Shown piece after piece: positions 39,401 through 54,100 of a stretch of 64,000 nucleotides of DNA; position 1 is the stretch's first letter; every line of letters begins with the position of its first letter. This DNA is from Auanema rhodensis (taxonomy: Eukaryota > Nematoda > Chromadorea > Rhabditida > Rhabditidae), in assembly GCA_964057225.1 (NCBI GenBank), contig OZ059897.1:20336001-20400000 (forward strand), given 5' to 3'. Under the pieces are notes generated by a model. It saw only the letters and a list, made by a program, of their open reading frames with translations, was not told where the DNA came from and made no database searches. A program made the position numbers and the translations under genes.

Positions 39401-39922
39401 GTGAACTTATATCAGTTGATATCTCGGTGCATTTTTAAGCTAGCGCAAATCTGATAACACAGATCGACGCAGCTTAAAAATCCGCATCGAATGCACTATA
39501 CTACATGGAAGAACGCTTAATACAAAAATTAGTTATGATCGTTTGAAAAATGATGCATTAGTGTATGTTGAGTTTCCATGTACACTCAACATTGCTTCCA
39601 AAAACATTTTGACAAAAATTTTTTCGAAAAATTTCAAAATAATTTAGCAAAAAGTAGATGTTTTTAGATTCCTTTTTTCAAGGCAAAGACGATGGACAAT
39701 GTTATTTAACGAAAAAATTATTTCTTCAGGGTGAAAATCGAGGATATAAGTGTAAACTTATATCAGTTGATATCTCGGTGCATTTTTAAGCTAGCGCAAA
39801 TCTGATAACACAGATCGACGCAGCTTAAAAATCCGCATCGAATGCACTATACTACATTAAGAAACGCTTAATACAAAAATTAGTTATGATCGTTTGAAAA
39901 ATGATGCATTAGTGTATGTTGA
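36413..39922 (+). repeat. Ten-unit module N S T F A2 F A2 M V W
   Basis: This parallels N S T F A2 M V W at 47294-50101 but has two additional units. The F unit at 38168 and the M unit at 38870 share a private aaactttttt change (38214 and 38916, 702 bp apart). So a two-unit duplication occurred here, and the 5' end of the M unit derives from the duplicated F. The F unit at 37466 has a private t to a at 37677 in the 10-bp arm of the compound dyad. Confidence 0.75.
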
Positions 39923-41326
39923 GTTTCCATGTACACTCAACATTGCTTCCAAAAACATTTTGACAAAAATTTTTTCGAAAAATTTCAAAATAATTTAGCA
40001 AAAAGTAGATGTTTTTAGATTCCTTTTTTCAAGGCAAAGACGATGAACAATGTTATTCAACGAAAAAATTAATTCTTCAGGGTGAAAATCGAGGATATAA
40101 GTGTGAACTTATATCAGTTGATATCTCGGTGCATTTTTAAGCTAGCGCAAATCTGATAACACAGATCGACGCAGCTTAAAAATCCGCATCGAATGCACTA
40201 TACTACATTGAGAAACGCTTAATACAAAAATTAGTTATGATCGTTTGAAAAATGATGCATTAGTGTATGTTGAGTTTCCATGTACACTCAACATTGCTTC
40301 CAAAAACATTTTGACAAAAATTTTTTCGAAAAATTTCAAAATAATTTAGCAAAAAGTAGATGTTTTTAGATTCCTTTTTTTAAGGCGAAGACGATGGACG
40401 ATGTTATTCAACGAAAAAATTAATTCTTCAGGGTGAAAATCGAGGATATAAGTGTGAACTTATATCAGTTGATATCTCGGTGCATTTTTAAGCTAGCGCA
40501 AATCTGATAACACAGATCGACGCAGCTTAAAAATCCGCATCGAATGCACTATACTACATGGAAGAACGCTTAATACAAAAATTAGTTATGATCGTTTGAA
40601 AAATGATGCATTAGTGTATGTTGAGTTTCCATGTACACTCAACATTGCTTCCAAAAACATTTTGACAAAAATTTTTTCGAAAAATTTCAAAATAATTTAG
40701 CGAAAAGTAGATGTTTTTAGATTCCTTTTTTCAAGGCAAAGACGATGGACGATGTTATTCAACGAAAAAATTAATTCTTCAGGGTGAAAATCGAGGATAT
40801 AAGTGTGAACTTATATCAGTTGATATCTCGGTGCATTTTTAAGCTAGCGCAAATCTGATAACACAGATCGACGCAGCTTAAAAATCCGCATCGAATGCAC
40901 TATACTACATGGAAGAACGCTTAATACAAAAATTAGTTATGATCGTTTGAAAAATGATGCATTAGTGTATGTTGAGTTTCCATGTACACTCAACATTGCT
41001 TCCAAAAACATTTTGACAAAAATTTTTTCGAAAAATTTCAAAATAATTTAGCGAAAAGTAGATGTTTTTAGATTCCTTTTTTCAAGGCAAAGACGATGGA
41101 CAATGTTATTTAACGAAAAAATTAATTCTTCAGGGTGAAAATCGAGGATAAAAGTGTAAACTTATATCAGTTGATATCTCGGTACATTTTTAAGCTAGCG
41201 CAAATCTGATAACACAGATCGACGCAGCTTAAAAATCCGCATCGAATGCACTATACTACATTAAGAAACGCTTAATACAAAAATTAGTTATGATCGTTTG
41301 AAAAATGATGCATTAGTGTATGTTGA
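39923..41326 (+). repeat. Bridge segment P' F and two chimeric monomers
   Basis: Four units. The units at 40625 and 40976 both have the agcgaaaa of class A3 near the 5' end but different 3' parts: 40625 continues with gacgatg, ttaattc and catggaaga, while 40976 has the full M set (atttaacg, gataaaagtgta, gtaca). Both are best read as recombinants formed inside units. Confidence 0.65.
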
Positions 41327-42028
41327 GTTTCCATGTACACTCAACATTGCTTCCAAAAACATTTTGACAAAAATTTTTTCGAAAAATTTCAAAATAATTT
41401 AGCAAAAAGTAGATGTTTTTAGATTCCTTTTTTCAAGGCAAAGACGATGGACAATGTTATTCAACGAAAAAATTAATTCTTCAGGGTGAAAATCGAGGAT
41501 ATAAGTGTGAACTTATATCAGTTGATATCTCGGTACATTTTTAAGCTAGCGCAAATCTGATAACACAGATCGACGCAGCTTAAAAATCCGCATCGAATGC
41601 ACTATACTACATGGAAGAACGCTTAATACAGAAATTAGTTATGATCGTTTGAAAAATGATGCATTAGTGTATGTTGAGTTTCCATGTACACTCAACATTG
41701 CTTCCAAAAACATTTTGACAAAAATTTTTTCGAAAAATTTCAGAATAATTTAGCAAAAAGTAGATGTTTTTAGATTCCTTTTTTCAAGGCAAAGACGATG
41801 GACAATGTTATTTAACGAAAAAATTAATTCTTCAGGGTGAAAATCGAGGATAAAAGTGTAAACTTATATCAGTTGATATCTCGGTACATTTTTAAGCTAG
41901 CGCAAATCTGATAACACAGATCGACGCAGCTTAAAAATCCGCATCGAATGCACTATACTACATTGAGAAACGCTTAATACAAAAATTAGTTATGATCGTT
42001 TGAAAAATGATGCATTAGTGTATGTTGA
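41327..42028 (+). repeat. N S pair opening the third N S T F A module
   Basis: N (gtaca, catggaaga, acagaaatt) and S (tcagaat, atttaacg, gataaaagtgta, gtaca, cattgaga) appear in the same order as at 32903, 36413 and 47294. Here they lead directly into the trimer array. Confidence 0.75.
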
Positions 42029-45000
42029 GTTTCCATGTACACTCAACATTGCTTCCAAAAACATTTTGACAAAAATTTTTTCGAAAAATTTCAAAATAAT
42101 TTAGCAAAAAGTAGATGTTTTTAGATTCCTTTTTTCAAGGCAAAGACGATGGACAATGTTATTCAACGAAAAAATTAATTCTTCAGGGTGAAAATCGAGG
42201 ATATAAGTGTGAACTTATATCAGTTGATATCTCGGTGCATTTTTAAGCTAGCGCAAATCTGATAACACAGATCGACGCAGCTTAAAAATCCGCATCGAAT
42301 GCACTATACTACATTGAGAAACGCTTAATACAAAAATTAGTTATGATCGTTTGAAAAATGATGCATTAGTGTATGTTGAGTTTCCATGTACACTCAACAT
42401 TGCTTCCAAAAACATTTTGACAAAAATTTTTTCGAAAAATTTCAAAATAATTTAGCAAAAAGTAGATGTTTTTAGATTCCTTTTTTTAAGGCGAAGACGA
42501 TGGACGATGTTATTCAACGAAAAAATTAATTCTTCAGGGTGAAAATCGAGGATATAAGTGTGAACTTATATCAGTTGATATCTCGGTGCATTTTTAAGCT
42601 AGCGCAAATCTGATAACACAGATCGACGCAGCTTAAAAATCCGCATCGAATGCACTATACTACATGGAAGAACGCTTAATACAAAAATTAGTTATGATCG
42701 TTTGAAAAATGATGCATTAGTGTATGTTGAGTTTCCATGTACACTCAACATTGCTTCCAAAAACATTTTGACAAAAATTTTTTCGAAAAATTTCAAAATA
42801 ATTTAGCGAAAAGTAGATGTTTTTAGATTCCTTTTTTCAAGGCAAAGACGATGGACAATGTTATTCAACGAAAAAATTATTTCTTCAGGGTGAAAATCGA
42901 GGATATAAGTGTGAACTTATATCAGTTGATATCTCGGTGCATTTTTAAGCTAGCGCAAATCTGATAACACAGATCGACGCAGCTTAAAAATCCGCATCGA
43001 ATGCACTATACTACATTAAGAAACGCTTAATACAAAAATTAGTTATGATCGTTTGAAAAATGATGCATTAGTGTATGTTGAGTTTCCATGTACACTCAAC
43101 ATTGCTTCCAAAAACATTTTGACAAAAATTTTTTCGAAAAATTTCAAAATAATTTAGCAAAAAGTAGATGTTTTTAGATTCCTTTTTTTAAGGCAAAGAC
43201 GATGGACGATGTTATTCAACGAAAAAATTAATTCTTCAGGGTGAAAATCGAGGATATAAGTGTGAACTTATATCAGTTGATATCTCGGTGCATTTTTAAG
43301 CTAGCGCAAATCTGATAACACAGATCGACGCAGCTTAAAAATCCGCATCGAATGCACTATACTACATTGAGAAACGCTTAATACAAAAATTAGTTATGAT
43401 CGTTTGAAAAATGATGCATTAGTGTATGTTGAGTTTCCATGTACACTCAACATTGCTTCCAAAAACATTTTGACAAAAATTTTTTCGAAAAATTTCAAAA
43501 TAATTTAGCAAAAAGTAGATGTTTTTAGATTCCTTTTTTTAAGGCGAAGACGATGGACGATGTTATTCAACGAAAAAATTAATTCTTCAGGGTGAAAATC
43601 GAGGATATAAGTGTGAACTTATATCAGTTGATATCTCGGTGCATTTTTAAGCTAGCGCAAATCTGATAACACAGATCGACGCAGCTTAAAAATCCGCATC
43701 GAATGCACTATACTACATGGAAGAACGCTTAATACAAAAATTAGTTATGATCGTTTGAAAAATGATGCATTAGTGTATGTTGAGTTTCCATGTACACTCA
43801 ACATTGCTTCCAAAAACATTTTGACAAAAATTTTTTCGAAAAATTTCAAAATAATTTAGCGAAAAGTAGATGTTTTTAGATTCCTTTTTTCAAGGCAAAG
43901 ACGATGGACAATGTTATTCAACGAAAAAATTATTTCTTCAGGGTGAAAATCGAGGATATAAGTGTGAACTTATATCAGTTGATATCTCGGTGCATTTTTA
44001 AGCTAGCGCAAATCTGATAACACAGATCGACGCAGCTTAAAAATCCGCATCGAATGCACTATACTACATTAAGAAACGCTTAATACAAAAATTAGTTATG
44101 ATCGTTTGAAAAATGATGCATTAGTGTATGTTGAGTTTCCATGTACACTCAACATTGCTTCCAAAAACATTTTGACAAAAATTTTTTCGAAAAATTTCAA
44201 AATAATTTAGCAAAAAGTAGATGTTTTTAGATTCCTTTTTTCAAGGCAAAGACGATGGACAATGTTATTCAACGAAAAAATTAATTCTTCAGGGTGAAAA
44301 TCGAGGATATAAGTGTGAACTTATATCAGTTGATATCTCGGTGCATTTTTAAGCTAGCGCAAATCTGATAACACAGATCGACGCAGCTTAAAAATCCGCA
44401 TCGAATGCACTATACTACATTGAGAAACGCTTAATACAAAAATTAGTTATGATCGTTTGAAAAATGATGCATTAGTGTATGTTGAGTTTCCATGTACACT
44501 CAACATTGCTTCCAAAAACATTTTGACAAAAATTTTTTCGAAAAATTTCAAAATAATTTAGCAAAAAGTAGATGTTTTTAGATTCCTTTTTTTAAGGCGA
44601 AGACGATGGACGATGTTATTCAACGAAAAAATTAATTCTTCAGGGTGAAAATCGAGGATATAAGTGTGAACTTATATCAGTTGATATCTCGGTGCATTTT
44701 TAAGCTAGCGCAAATCTGATAACACAGATCGACGCAGCTTAAAAATCCGCATCGAATGCACTATACTACATGGAAGAACGCTTAATACAAAAATTAGTTA
44801 TGATCGTTTGAAAAATGATGCATTAGTGTATGTTGAGTTTCCATGTACACTCAACATTGCTTCCAAAAACATTTTGACAAAAATTTTTTCGAAAAATTTC
44901 AAAATAATTTAGCGAAAAGTAGATGTTTTTAGATTCCTTTTTTCAAGGCAAAGACGATGGACAATGTTATTCAACGAAAAAATTATTTCTTCAGGGTGAA

Positions 45001-47293
45001 AATCGAGGATATAAGTGTGAACTTATATCAGTTGATATCTCGGTGCATTTTTAAGCTAGCGCAAATCTGATAACACAGATCGACGCAGCTTAAAAATCCG
45101 CATCGAATGCACTATACTACATTAAGAAACGCTTAATACAAAAATTAGTTATGATCGTTTGAAAAATGATGCATTAGTGTATGTTGAGTTTCCATGTACA
45201 CTCAACATTGCTTCCAAAAACATTTTGACAAAAATTTTTTCGAAAAATTTCAAAATAATTTAGCAAAAAGTAGATGTTTTTAGATTCCTTTTTTTAAGGC
45301 AAAGACGATGGACGATGTTATTCAACGAAAAAATTAATTCTTCAGGGTGAAAATCGAGGATATAAGTGTGAACTTATATCAGTTGATATCTCGGTGCATT
45401 TTTAAGCTAGCGCAAATCTGATAACACAGATCGACGCAGCTTAAAAATCCGCATCGAATGCACTATACTACATTGAGAAACGCTTAATACAAAAATTAGT
45501 TATGATCGTTTGAAAAATGATGCATTAGTGTATGTTGAGTTTCCATGTACACTCAACATTGCTTCCAAAAACATTTTGACAAAAATTTTTTCGAAAAATT
45601 TCAAAATAATTTAGCAAAAAGTAGATGTTTTTAGATTCCTTTTTTTAAGGCGAAGACGATGGACGATGTTATTCAACGAAAAAATTAATTCTTCAGGGTG
45701 AAAATCGAGGATATAAGTGTGAACTTATATCAGTTGATATCTCGGTGCATTTTTAAGCTAGCGCAAATCTGATAACACAGATCGACGCAGCTTAAAAATC
45801 CGCATCGAATGCACTATACTACATGGAAGAACGCTTAATACAAAAATTAGTTATGATCGTTTGAAAAATGATGCATTAGTGTATGTTGAGTTTCCATGTA
45901 CACTCAACATTGCTTCCAAAAACATTTTGACAAAAATTTTTTCGAAAAATTTCAAAATAATTTAGCGAAAAGTAGATGTTTTTAGATTCCTTTTTTCAAG
46001 GCAAAGACGATGGACAATGTTATTCAACGAAAAAATTATTTCTTCAGGGTGAAAATCGAGGATATAAGTGTGAACTTATATCAGTTGATATCTCGGTGCA
46101 TTTTTAAGCTAGCGCAAATCTGATAACACAGATCGACGCAGCTTAAAAATCCGCATCGAATGCACTATACTACATTAAGAAACGCTTAATACAAAAATTA
46201 GTTATGATCGTTTGAAAAATGATGCATTAGTGTATGTTGAGTTTCCATGTACACTCAACATTGCTTCCAAAAACATTTTGACAAAAATTTTTTCGAAAAA
46301 TTTCAAAATAATTTAGCAAAAAGTAGATGTTTTTAGATTCCTTTTTTTAAGGCAAAGACGATGGACGATGTTATTCAACGAAAAAATTAATTCTTCAGGG
46401 TGAAAATCGAGGATATAAGTGTGAACTTATATCAGTTGATATCTCGGTGCATTTTTAAGCTAGCGCAAATCTGATAACACAGATCGACGCAGCTTAAAAA
46501 TCCGCATCGAATGCACTATACTACATTGAGAAACGCTTAATACAAAAATTAGTTATGATCGTTTGAAAAATGATGCATTAGTGTATGTTGAGTTTCCATG
46601 TACACTCAACATTGCTTCCAAAAACATTTTGACAAAAATTTTTTCGAAAAATTTCAAAATAATTTAGCAAAAAGTAGATGTTTTTAGATTCCTTTTTTTA
46701 AGGCGAAGACGATGGACGATGTTATTCAACGAAAAAATTAATTCTTCAGGGTGAAAATCGAGGATATAAGTGTGAACTTATATCAGTTGATATCTCGGTG
46801 CATTTTTAAGCTAGCGCAAATCTGATAACACAGATCGACGCAGCTTAAAAATCCGCATCGAATGCACTATACTACATGGAAGAACGCTTAATACAAAAAT
46901 TAGTTATGATCGTTTGAAAAATGATGCATTAGTGTATGTTGAGTTTCCATGTACACTCAACATTGCTTCCAAAAACATTTTGACAAAAATTTTTTCGAAA
47001 AATTTCAAAATAATTTAGCGAAAAGTAGATGTTTTTAGATTCCTTTTTTCAAGGCAAAGACGATGGACAATGTTATTCAACGAAAAAATTATTTCTTCAG
47101 GGTGAAAATCGAGGATATAAGTGTGAACTTATATCAGTTGATATCTCGGTGCATTTTTAAGCTAGCGCAAATCTGATAACACAGATCGACGCAGCTTAAA
47201 AATCCGCATCGAATGCACTATACTACATTAAGAAACGCTTAATACAAAAATTAGTTATGATCGTTTGAAAAATGATGCATTAGTGTATGTTGA
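42029..47293 (+). repeat. 1053-bp trimer higher-order repeat, five copies
   Basis: Five tandem copies of a three-unit block: T F A3, U F A3, T F A3, U F A3, U F A3, totalling 5265 bp (5 x 1053). F has the long T run then aaggcgaag and gacgatg. A3 has agcgaaaa, ttatttc and cattaaga. The first unit is either T (ttttttcaagg, gacaatg) or U (tttttttaagg, gacgatg). This is the most regular stretch of the window and looks recently amplified. Confidence 0.85.
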
Positions 47294-50200
47294 GTTTCCA
47301 TGTACACTCAACATTGCTTCCAAAAACATTTTGACAAAAATTTTTTCGAAAAATTTCAAAATAATTTAGCAAAAAGTAGATGTTTTTAGATTCCTTTTTT
47401 CAAGGCAAAGACGATGGACAATGTTATTCAACGAAAAAATTAATTCTTCAGGGTGAAAATCGAGGATATAAGTGTGAACTTATATCAGTTGATATCTCGG
47501 TACATTTTTAAGCTAGCGCAAATCTGATAACACAGATCGACGCAGCTTAAAAATCCGCATCGAATGCACTATACTACATGGAAGAACGCTTAATACAGAA
47601 ATTAGTTATGATCGTTTGAAAAATGATGCATTAGTGTATGTTGAGTTTCCATGTACACTCAACATTGCTTCCAAAAACATTTTGACAAAAATTTTTTCGA
47701 AAAATTTCAGAATAATTTAGCAAAAAGTAGATGTTTTTAGATTCCTTTTTTCAAGGCAAAGACGATGGACAATGTTATTTAACGAAAAAATTAATTCTTC
47801 AGGGTGAAAATCGAGGATAAAAGTGTAAACTTATATCAGTTGATATCTCGGTACATTTTTAAGCTAGCGCAAATCTGATAACACAGATCGACGCAGCTTA
47901 AAAATCCGCATCGAATGCACTATACTACATTGAGAAACGCTTAATACAAAAATTAGTTATGATCGTTTGAAAAATGATGCATTAGTGTATGTTGAGTTTC
48001 CATGTACACTCAACATTGCTTCCAAAAACATTTTGACAAAAATTTTTTCGAAAAATTTCAAAATAATTTAGCAAAAAGTAGATGTTTTTAGATTCCTTTT
48101 TTCAAGGCAAAGACGATGGACAATGTTATTCAACGAAAAAATTAATTCTTCAGGGTGAAAATCGAGGATATAAGTGTGAACTTATATCAGTTGATATCTC
48201 GGTGCATTTTTAAGCTAGCGCAAATCTGATAACACAGATCGACGCAGCTTAAAAATCCGCATCGAATGCACTATACTACATTGAGAAACGCTTAATACAA
48301 AAATTAGTTATGATCGTTTGAAAAATGATGCATTAGTGTATGTTGAGTTTCCATGTACACTCAACATTGCTTCCAAAAACATTTTGACAAAAATTTTTTC
48401 GAAAAATTTCAAAATAATTTAGCAAAAAGTAGATGTTTTTAGATTCCTTTTTTTAAGGCGAAGACGATGGACGATGTTATTCAACGAAAAAATTAATTCT
48501 TCAGGGTGAAAATCGAGGATATAAGTGTGAACTTATATCAGTTGATATCTCGGTGCATTTTTAAGCTAGCGCAAATCTGATAACACAGATCGACGCAGCT
48601 TAAAAATCCGCATCGAATGCACTATACTACATGGAAGAACGCTTAATACAAAAATTAGTTATGATCGTTTGAAAAATGATGCATTAGTGTATGTTGAGTT
48701 TCCATGTACACTCAACATTGCTTCCAAAAAGATTTTGACAAAAATTTTTTCGAAAAATTTCAAAATAATTTAGCGAAAAGTAGATGTTTTTAGATTCCTT
48801 TTTTCAAGGCAAAGACGATGGACAATGTTATTCAACGAAAAAATTATTTCTTCAGGGTGAAAATCGAGGATATAAGTGTGAACTTATATCAGTTGATATC
48901 TCGGTGCATTTTTAAGCTAGCGCAAATCTGATAACACAGATCGACGCAGCTTAAAAATCCGCATCGAATGCACTATACTACATTAAGAAACGCTTAATAC
49001 AAAAATTAGTTATGATCGTTTGAAAAATGATGCATTAGTGTATGTTGAGTTTCCATGTACACTCAACATTGCTTCCAAAAACATTTTGACAAAAATTTTT
49101 TCGAAAAATTTCAAAATAATTTAGCAAAAAGTAGATGTTTTTAGATTCCTTTTTTCAAGGCAAAGACGATGGACAATGTTATTTAACGAAAAAATTAATT
49201 CTTCAGGGTGAAAATCGAGGATAAAAGTGTAAACTTATATCAGTTGATATCTCGGTACATTTTTAAGCTAGCGCAAATCTGATAACACAGATCGACGCAG
49301 CTTAAAAATCCGCATCGAATGCACTATACTACATGGAAGAACGCTTAATACAAAAATTAGTTATGATCGTTTGAAAAATGATGCATTAGTGTATGTTGAG
49401 TTTCCATGTACACTCAACATTGCTTCCAAAAACATTTTGACAAAAATTTTTTCGAAAAATTTCAAAATAATTTAGCAAAAAGTAGATGTTTTTAGATTTC
49501 TTTTTTCAAGGCAAAGACGATGGACAATGTTATTCAACGAAAAAATTAATTCTTCAGGGTGAAAATCGAGGATATAAGTGTGAACTTATATCAGTTGATA
49601 TCTCGGTGCATTTTTAAGCTAGCGCAAATCTGATAACACAGATCGACGCAGCTTAAAAATCCGCATCGAATGCACTATACTACATGGAAGAACGCTTAAT
49701 ACAAAAATTAGTTATGATCGTTTGAAAAATGATGCATTAGTGTATGTTGAGTTTCCATGTACACTCAACATTGCTTCCAAAAACATTTTGACAAAAATTT
49801 TTTCGAAAAATTTCAAAATAATTTAGCAAAAAGTAGATGTTTTTAGATTCCTTTTTTCAAGGCAAAGACGATGGACAATGTTATTTAACGAAAAAATTAT
49901 TTCTTCAGGGTGAAAATCGAGGATATAAGTGTAAACTTATATCAGTTGATATCTCGGTGCATTTTTAAGCTAGCGCAAATCTGATAACACAGATCGACGC
50001 AGCTTAAAAATCCGCATCGAATGCACTATACTACATTAAGAAACGCTTAATACAAAAATTAGTTATGATCGTTTGAAAAATGATGCATTAGTGTATGTTG
50101 AGTTTCCATGTACACTCAACATTGCTTCCAAAAACATTTTGACAAAAATTTTTTCGAAAAATTTCAAAATAATTTAGCAAAAAGTAGATGTTTTTAGATT

Positions 50201-51154
50201 CCTTTTTTCAAGGCAAAGACGATGGACAATGTTATTTAACGAAAAAATTAATTCTTCAGGGTGAAAATCGAGGATAAAAGTGTAAACTTATATCAGTTGA
50301 TATCTCGGTACATTTTTAAGCTAGCGCAAATCTGATAACACAGATCGACGCAGCTTAAAAATCCGCATCGAATGCACTATACTACATTAAGAAACGCTTA
50401 ATACAAAAATTAGTTATGATCGTTTGAAAAATGATGCATTAGTGTATGTTGAGTTTCCATGTACACTCAACATTGCTTCCAAAAACATTTTGACAAAAAT
50501 TTTTTCGAAAAATTTCAAAATAATTTAGCAAAAAGTAGATGTTTTTAGATTCCTTTTTTCAAGGCAAAGACGATGGACAATGTTATTCAACGAAAAAATT
50601 AATTCTTCAGGGTGAAAATCGAGGATATAAGTGTGAACTTATATCAGTTGATATCTCGGTACATTTTTAAGCTAGCGCAAATCTGATAACACAGATCGAC
50701 GCAGCTTAAAAATCCGCATCGAATGCACTATACTACATGGAAGAACGCTTAATACAGAAATTAGTTATGATCGTTTGAAAAATGATGCATTAGTGTATGT
50801 TGAGTTTCCATGTACACTCAACATTGCTTCCAAAAACATTTTGACAAAAATTTTTTCGAAAAATTTCAGAATAATTTAGCAAAAAGTAGATGTTTTTAGA
50901 TTCCTTTTTTCAAGGCAAAGACGATGAACAATGTTATTCAACGAAAAAATTAATTCTTCAGGGTGAAAATCGAGGATATAAGTGTAAACTTATATCAGTT
51001 GATATCTCGGTGCATTTTTAAGCTAGCGCAAATCTGATAACACAGATCGACGCAGCTTAAAAATCCGCATCGAATGCACTATACTACATTAAGAAACGCT
51101 TAATACAAAAATTAGTTATGATCGTTTGAAAAATGATGCATTAGTGTATGTTGA
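47294..51154 (+). repeat. Module N S T F A2 M V W, then M N O
   Basis: Eleven units. The first eight match the 36413 module without its extra two units; the offset is 10881 bp (31 units). The trailing M N O resembles 15353-16405 but the O unit (50804) has gcaaatctg instead of gcaaaactg. The following Y unit (51155) starts the more heterogeneous part of the array. Confidence 0.75.
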
Positions 51155-54100
51155 GTTTCCATGTACACTCAACATTGCTTCCAAAAACATTTTGACAAAA
51201 ATTTTTTCGAAAAATTTCAAAATAATTTAGCAAAAAGTAGATGTTTTTAGATTCCTTTTTTCAAGGCAAAGACGATGGACAATGTTATTTGACGAAAAAA
51301 TTAATTCTTCAGGGTGAAAATCGAGGATAAATGTGTGAACTTATATCAGTTGATATCTCGGTGCATTTTTAAGCTAGCGCAAATCTGATAACACAGATCG
51401 ACGCAGCTTAAAAATCCGCATCGAATGCACTATACTACATGGAAGAACGCTTAATACAAAAATTAGTTATGATCGTTTGAAAAATGATGCATTAGTGTAT
51501 GTTGAGTTTCCATGTACACTCAACATTGCTTCCAAAAACATTTTGACAAAAATTTTTTCGAAAAATTTCAAAATAATTTAGCAAAAAGTAGATGTTTTTA
51601 GATTCCTTTTTCAAGGCAAAGACAATGGACCATGTTATTCAACGAAAAAATTAATTCTTCAGGGTGAAAATCGAGGATATAAGTGTAAACTTATATCAGT
51701 TGATATCTCGGTGCATTTTTAAGCTAGCGCAAATCTGATAACACAGATCGACGCAGCTTAAAAATCCGCATCGAATGCACTATACTACATTGAGAAACGC
51801 TTAATACAAAAATTAGTTATGATTGTTTGAAAAATGATGCATTAGTGTATGTTGAGTTTCCATGTACACTCAACATTGCTTCCAAAAACATTTTGACAAA
51901 AATTTTTTCGAAAAATTTCAAAATAATTTAGCAAAAAGTAGATGTTTTTAGATTCCTTTTTTCAAGGCAAAGACGATGGACAATGTTATTTGACGAAAAA
52001 ATTAATTCTTCAGGGTGAAAATCGAGGATAAATGTGTGAACTTATATCAGTTGATATCTCGGTGCATTTTTAAGCTAGCGCAAATCTGATAACACAGATC
52101 GACGCAGCTTAAAAATCCGCATCGAATGCACTATACTACATTGAGAAACGCTTAATACAAAAATTAGTTATGATCGTTTGAAAAATGATGCATTAGTGTA
52201 TGTTGAGTTTCCATGTACACTCAACATTGCTTCCAAAAACATTTTGACAAAAATTTTTTCGAAAAATTTCAAAATAATTTAGCAAAAAGTAGATGTTTTT
52301 AGATTCCTTTTTTCAAGGCAAAGACAATGGACCATGTTATTCAACGAAAAAATTAATTCTTCAGGGTGAAAATCGAGGATATAAGTGTGAACTTATATCA
52401 GTTGATATCTCGGTGCATTTTTAAGCTAGCGCAAATCTGATAACACAGATCGACGCAGCTTAAAAATCCGCATCGAATGCACTATACTACATTAAGAAAC
52501 GCTTAATACAAAAATTAGTTATGATCGTTTGAAAAATGATGCATTAGTGTATGTTGAGTTTCCATGTACACTCAACATTGCTTCCAAAAACATTTTGACA
52601 AAAATTTTTTCGAAAAATTTCAAAATAATTCAGCAAAAAGTAGATGTTTTTAGATTCCTTTTTTCAAGGCAAAGACGATGGACAATGTTATTTAACGAAA
52701 AAATTAATTCTTCAGGGTGAAAATCGAGGATAAAACTGTAAACTTATATCAGTTGATATCTCGGTGCATTTTTAAGCTAGCGCAAATCTGATAACACAGA
52801 TCGACGCAGCTTAAAAATCCGCATCGAATGCACTATACTACATTGAGAAACGCTTAATACAAAAATTAGTTATGATCGTTTGAAAAATGATGCATTAGTG
52901 TATGTTGAGTTTCCATGTACACTCAACATTGCTTCCAAAAACATTTTGACAAAAATTTTTTCGAAAAATTTCAAAATAATTTAGCAAAAAGTAGATGTTT
53001 TTAGATTCCTTTTTTCAAGGCAAAGACAATGGACCATGTTATTCAACGAAAAAATTAATTCTTCAGGGTGAAAATCGAGGATATAAGTGTAAACTTATAT
53101 CATTTGATATCTCGGTGCATTTTTAAGCTAGCGCAAATCTGATAACACAGATCGACGCAGCTTAAAAATCCGCATCGAATGCACTATACTACATTGAGAA
53201 ACGCTTAATACAAAAATTAGTTATGATCGTTTGAAAAATGATGCATTAGTGTATGTTGAGTTTCCATGTACACTCAACATTGCTTCCAAAAACATTTTGA
53301 CAAAAATTTTTTCGAAAAATTTCAAAATAAGTTAGCAAAAAGTAGATGTTTTTAGATTCCTTTTTTCAAGGCAAAGACGATGGACAATGTTATTTAACGA
53401 AAAAATTAATTCTTCAGGGTGAAAATCGAGGATATAAGTGTAAACTTATATCAGTTGATATCTCGGTGCATTTTTAAGCTAGCGCAAATCTGATAACACA
53501 GATCGACGCAGCTTAAAAATCCGCATCGTGTGCACTATACTACATTGAAAAACGCTTAATACAAAAATTAGTTATGATCGTTTGAAAAATGATGCATTAG
53601 TGTATGTTGAGTTTCCATGTACACTCAACATTGCTTCCAAAAACATTTTGACAAAAATTTTTTCGAAAAATTTCAAAATAATTTAGCAAAAAGTAGATGT
53701 TTTTAGATTCCTTTTTTCAAGGCAAAGACGATGGACCATGTTATTCAACGAAAAAATTAATTCTTCAGGGTGAAAATCGAGGATATAAGTGTGAACTTAT
53801 ATCAGTTGAAATCTCGGTGCATTTTTAAGCTAGCGCAAATCTGATAACACAGATCGACGCAGCTTAAAAATCCGCATCGAATGCACTATACTACATTAAG
53901 AAACGCTTAATACAAAAATTAGTTATGATCGTTTGAAAAATGATGCATTAGTGTATGTTGAGTTTCCATGTACACTCAACATTGCTTCCAAAAACATTTT
54001 GACAAAAATTTTTTCGAAAAATTTCAAAATAAGTTAGCAAAAAGTAGATGTTTTTAGATTCCTTTTTTCAAGGCAAAGACGATGGACAATGTTATTTAAC

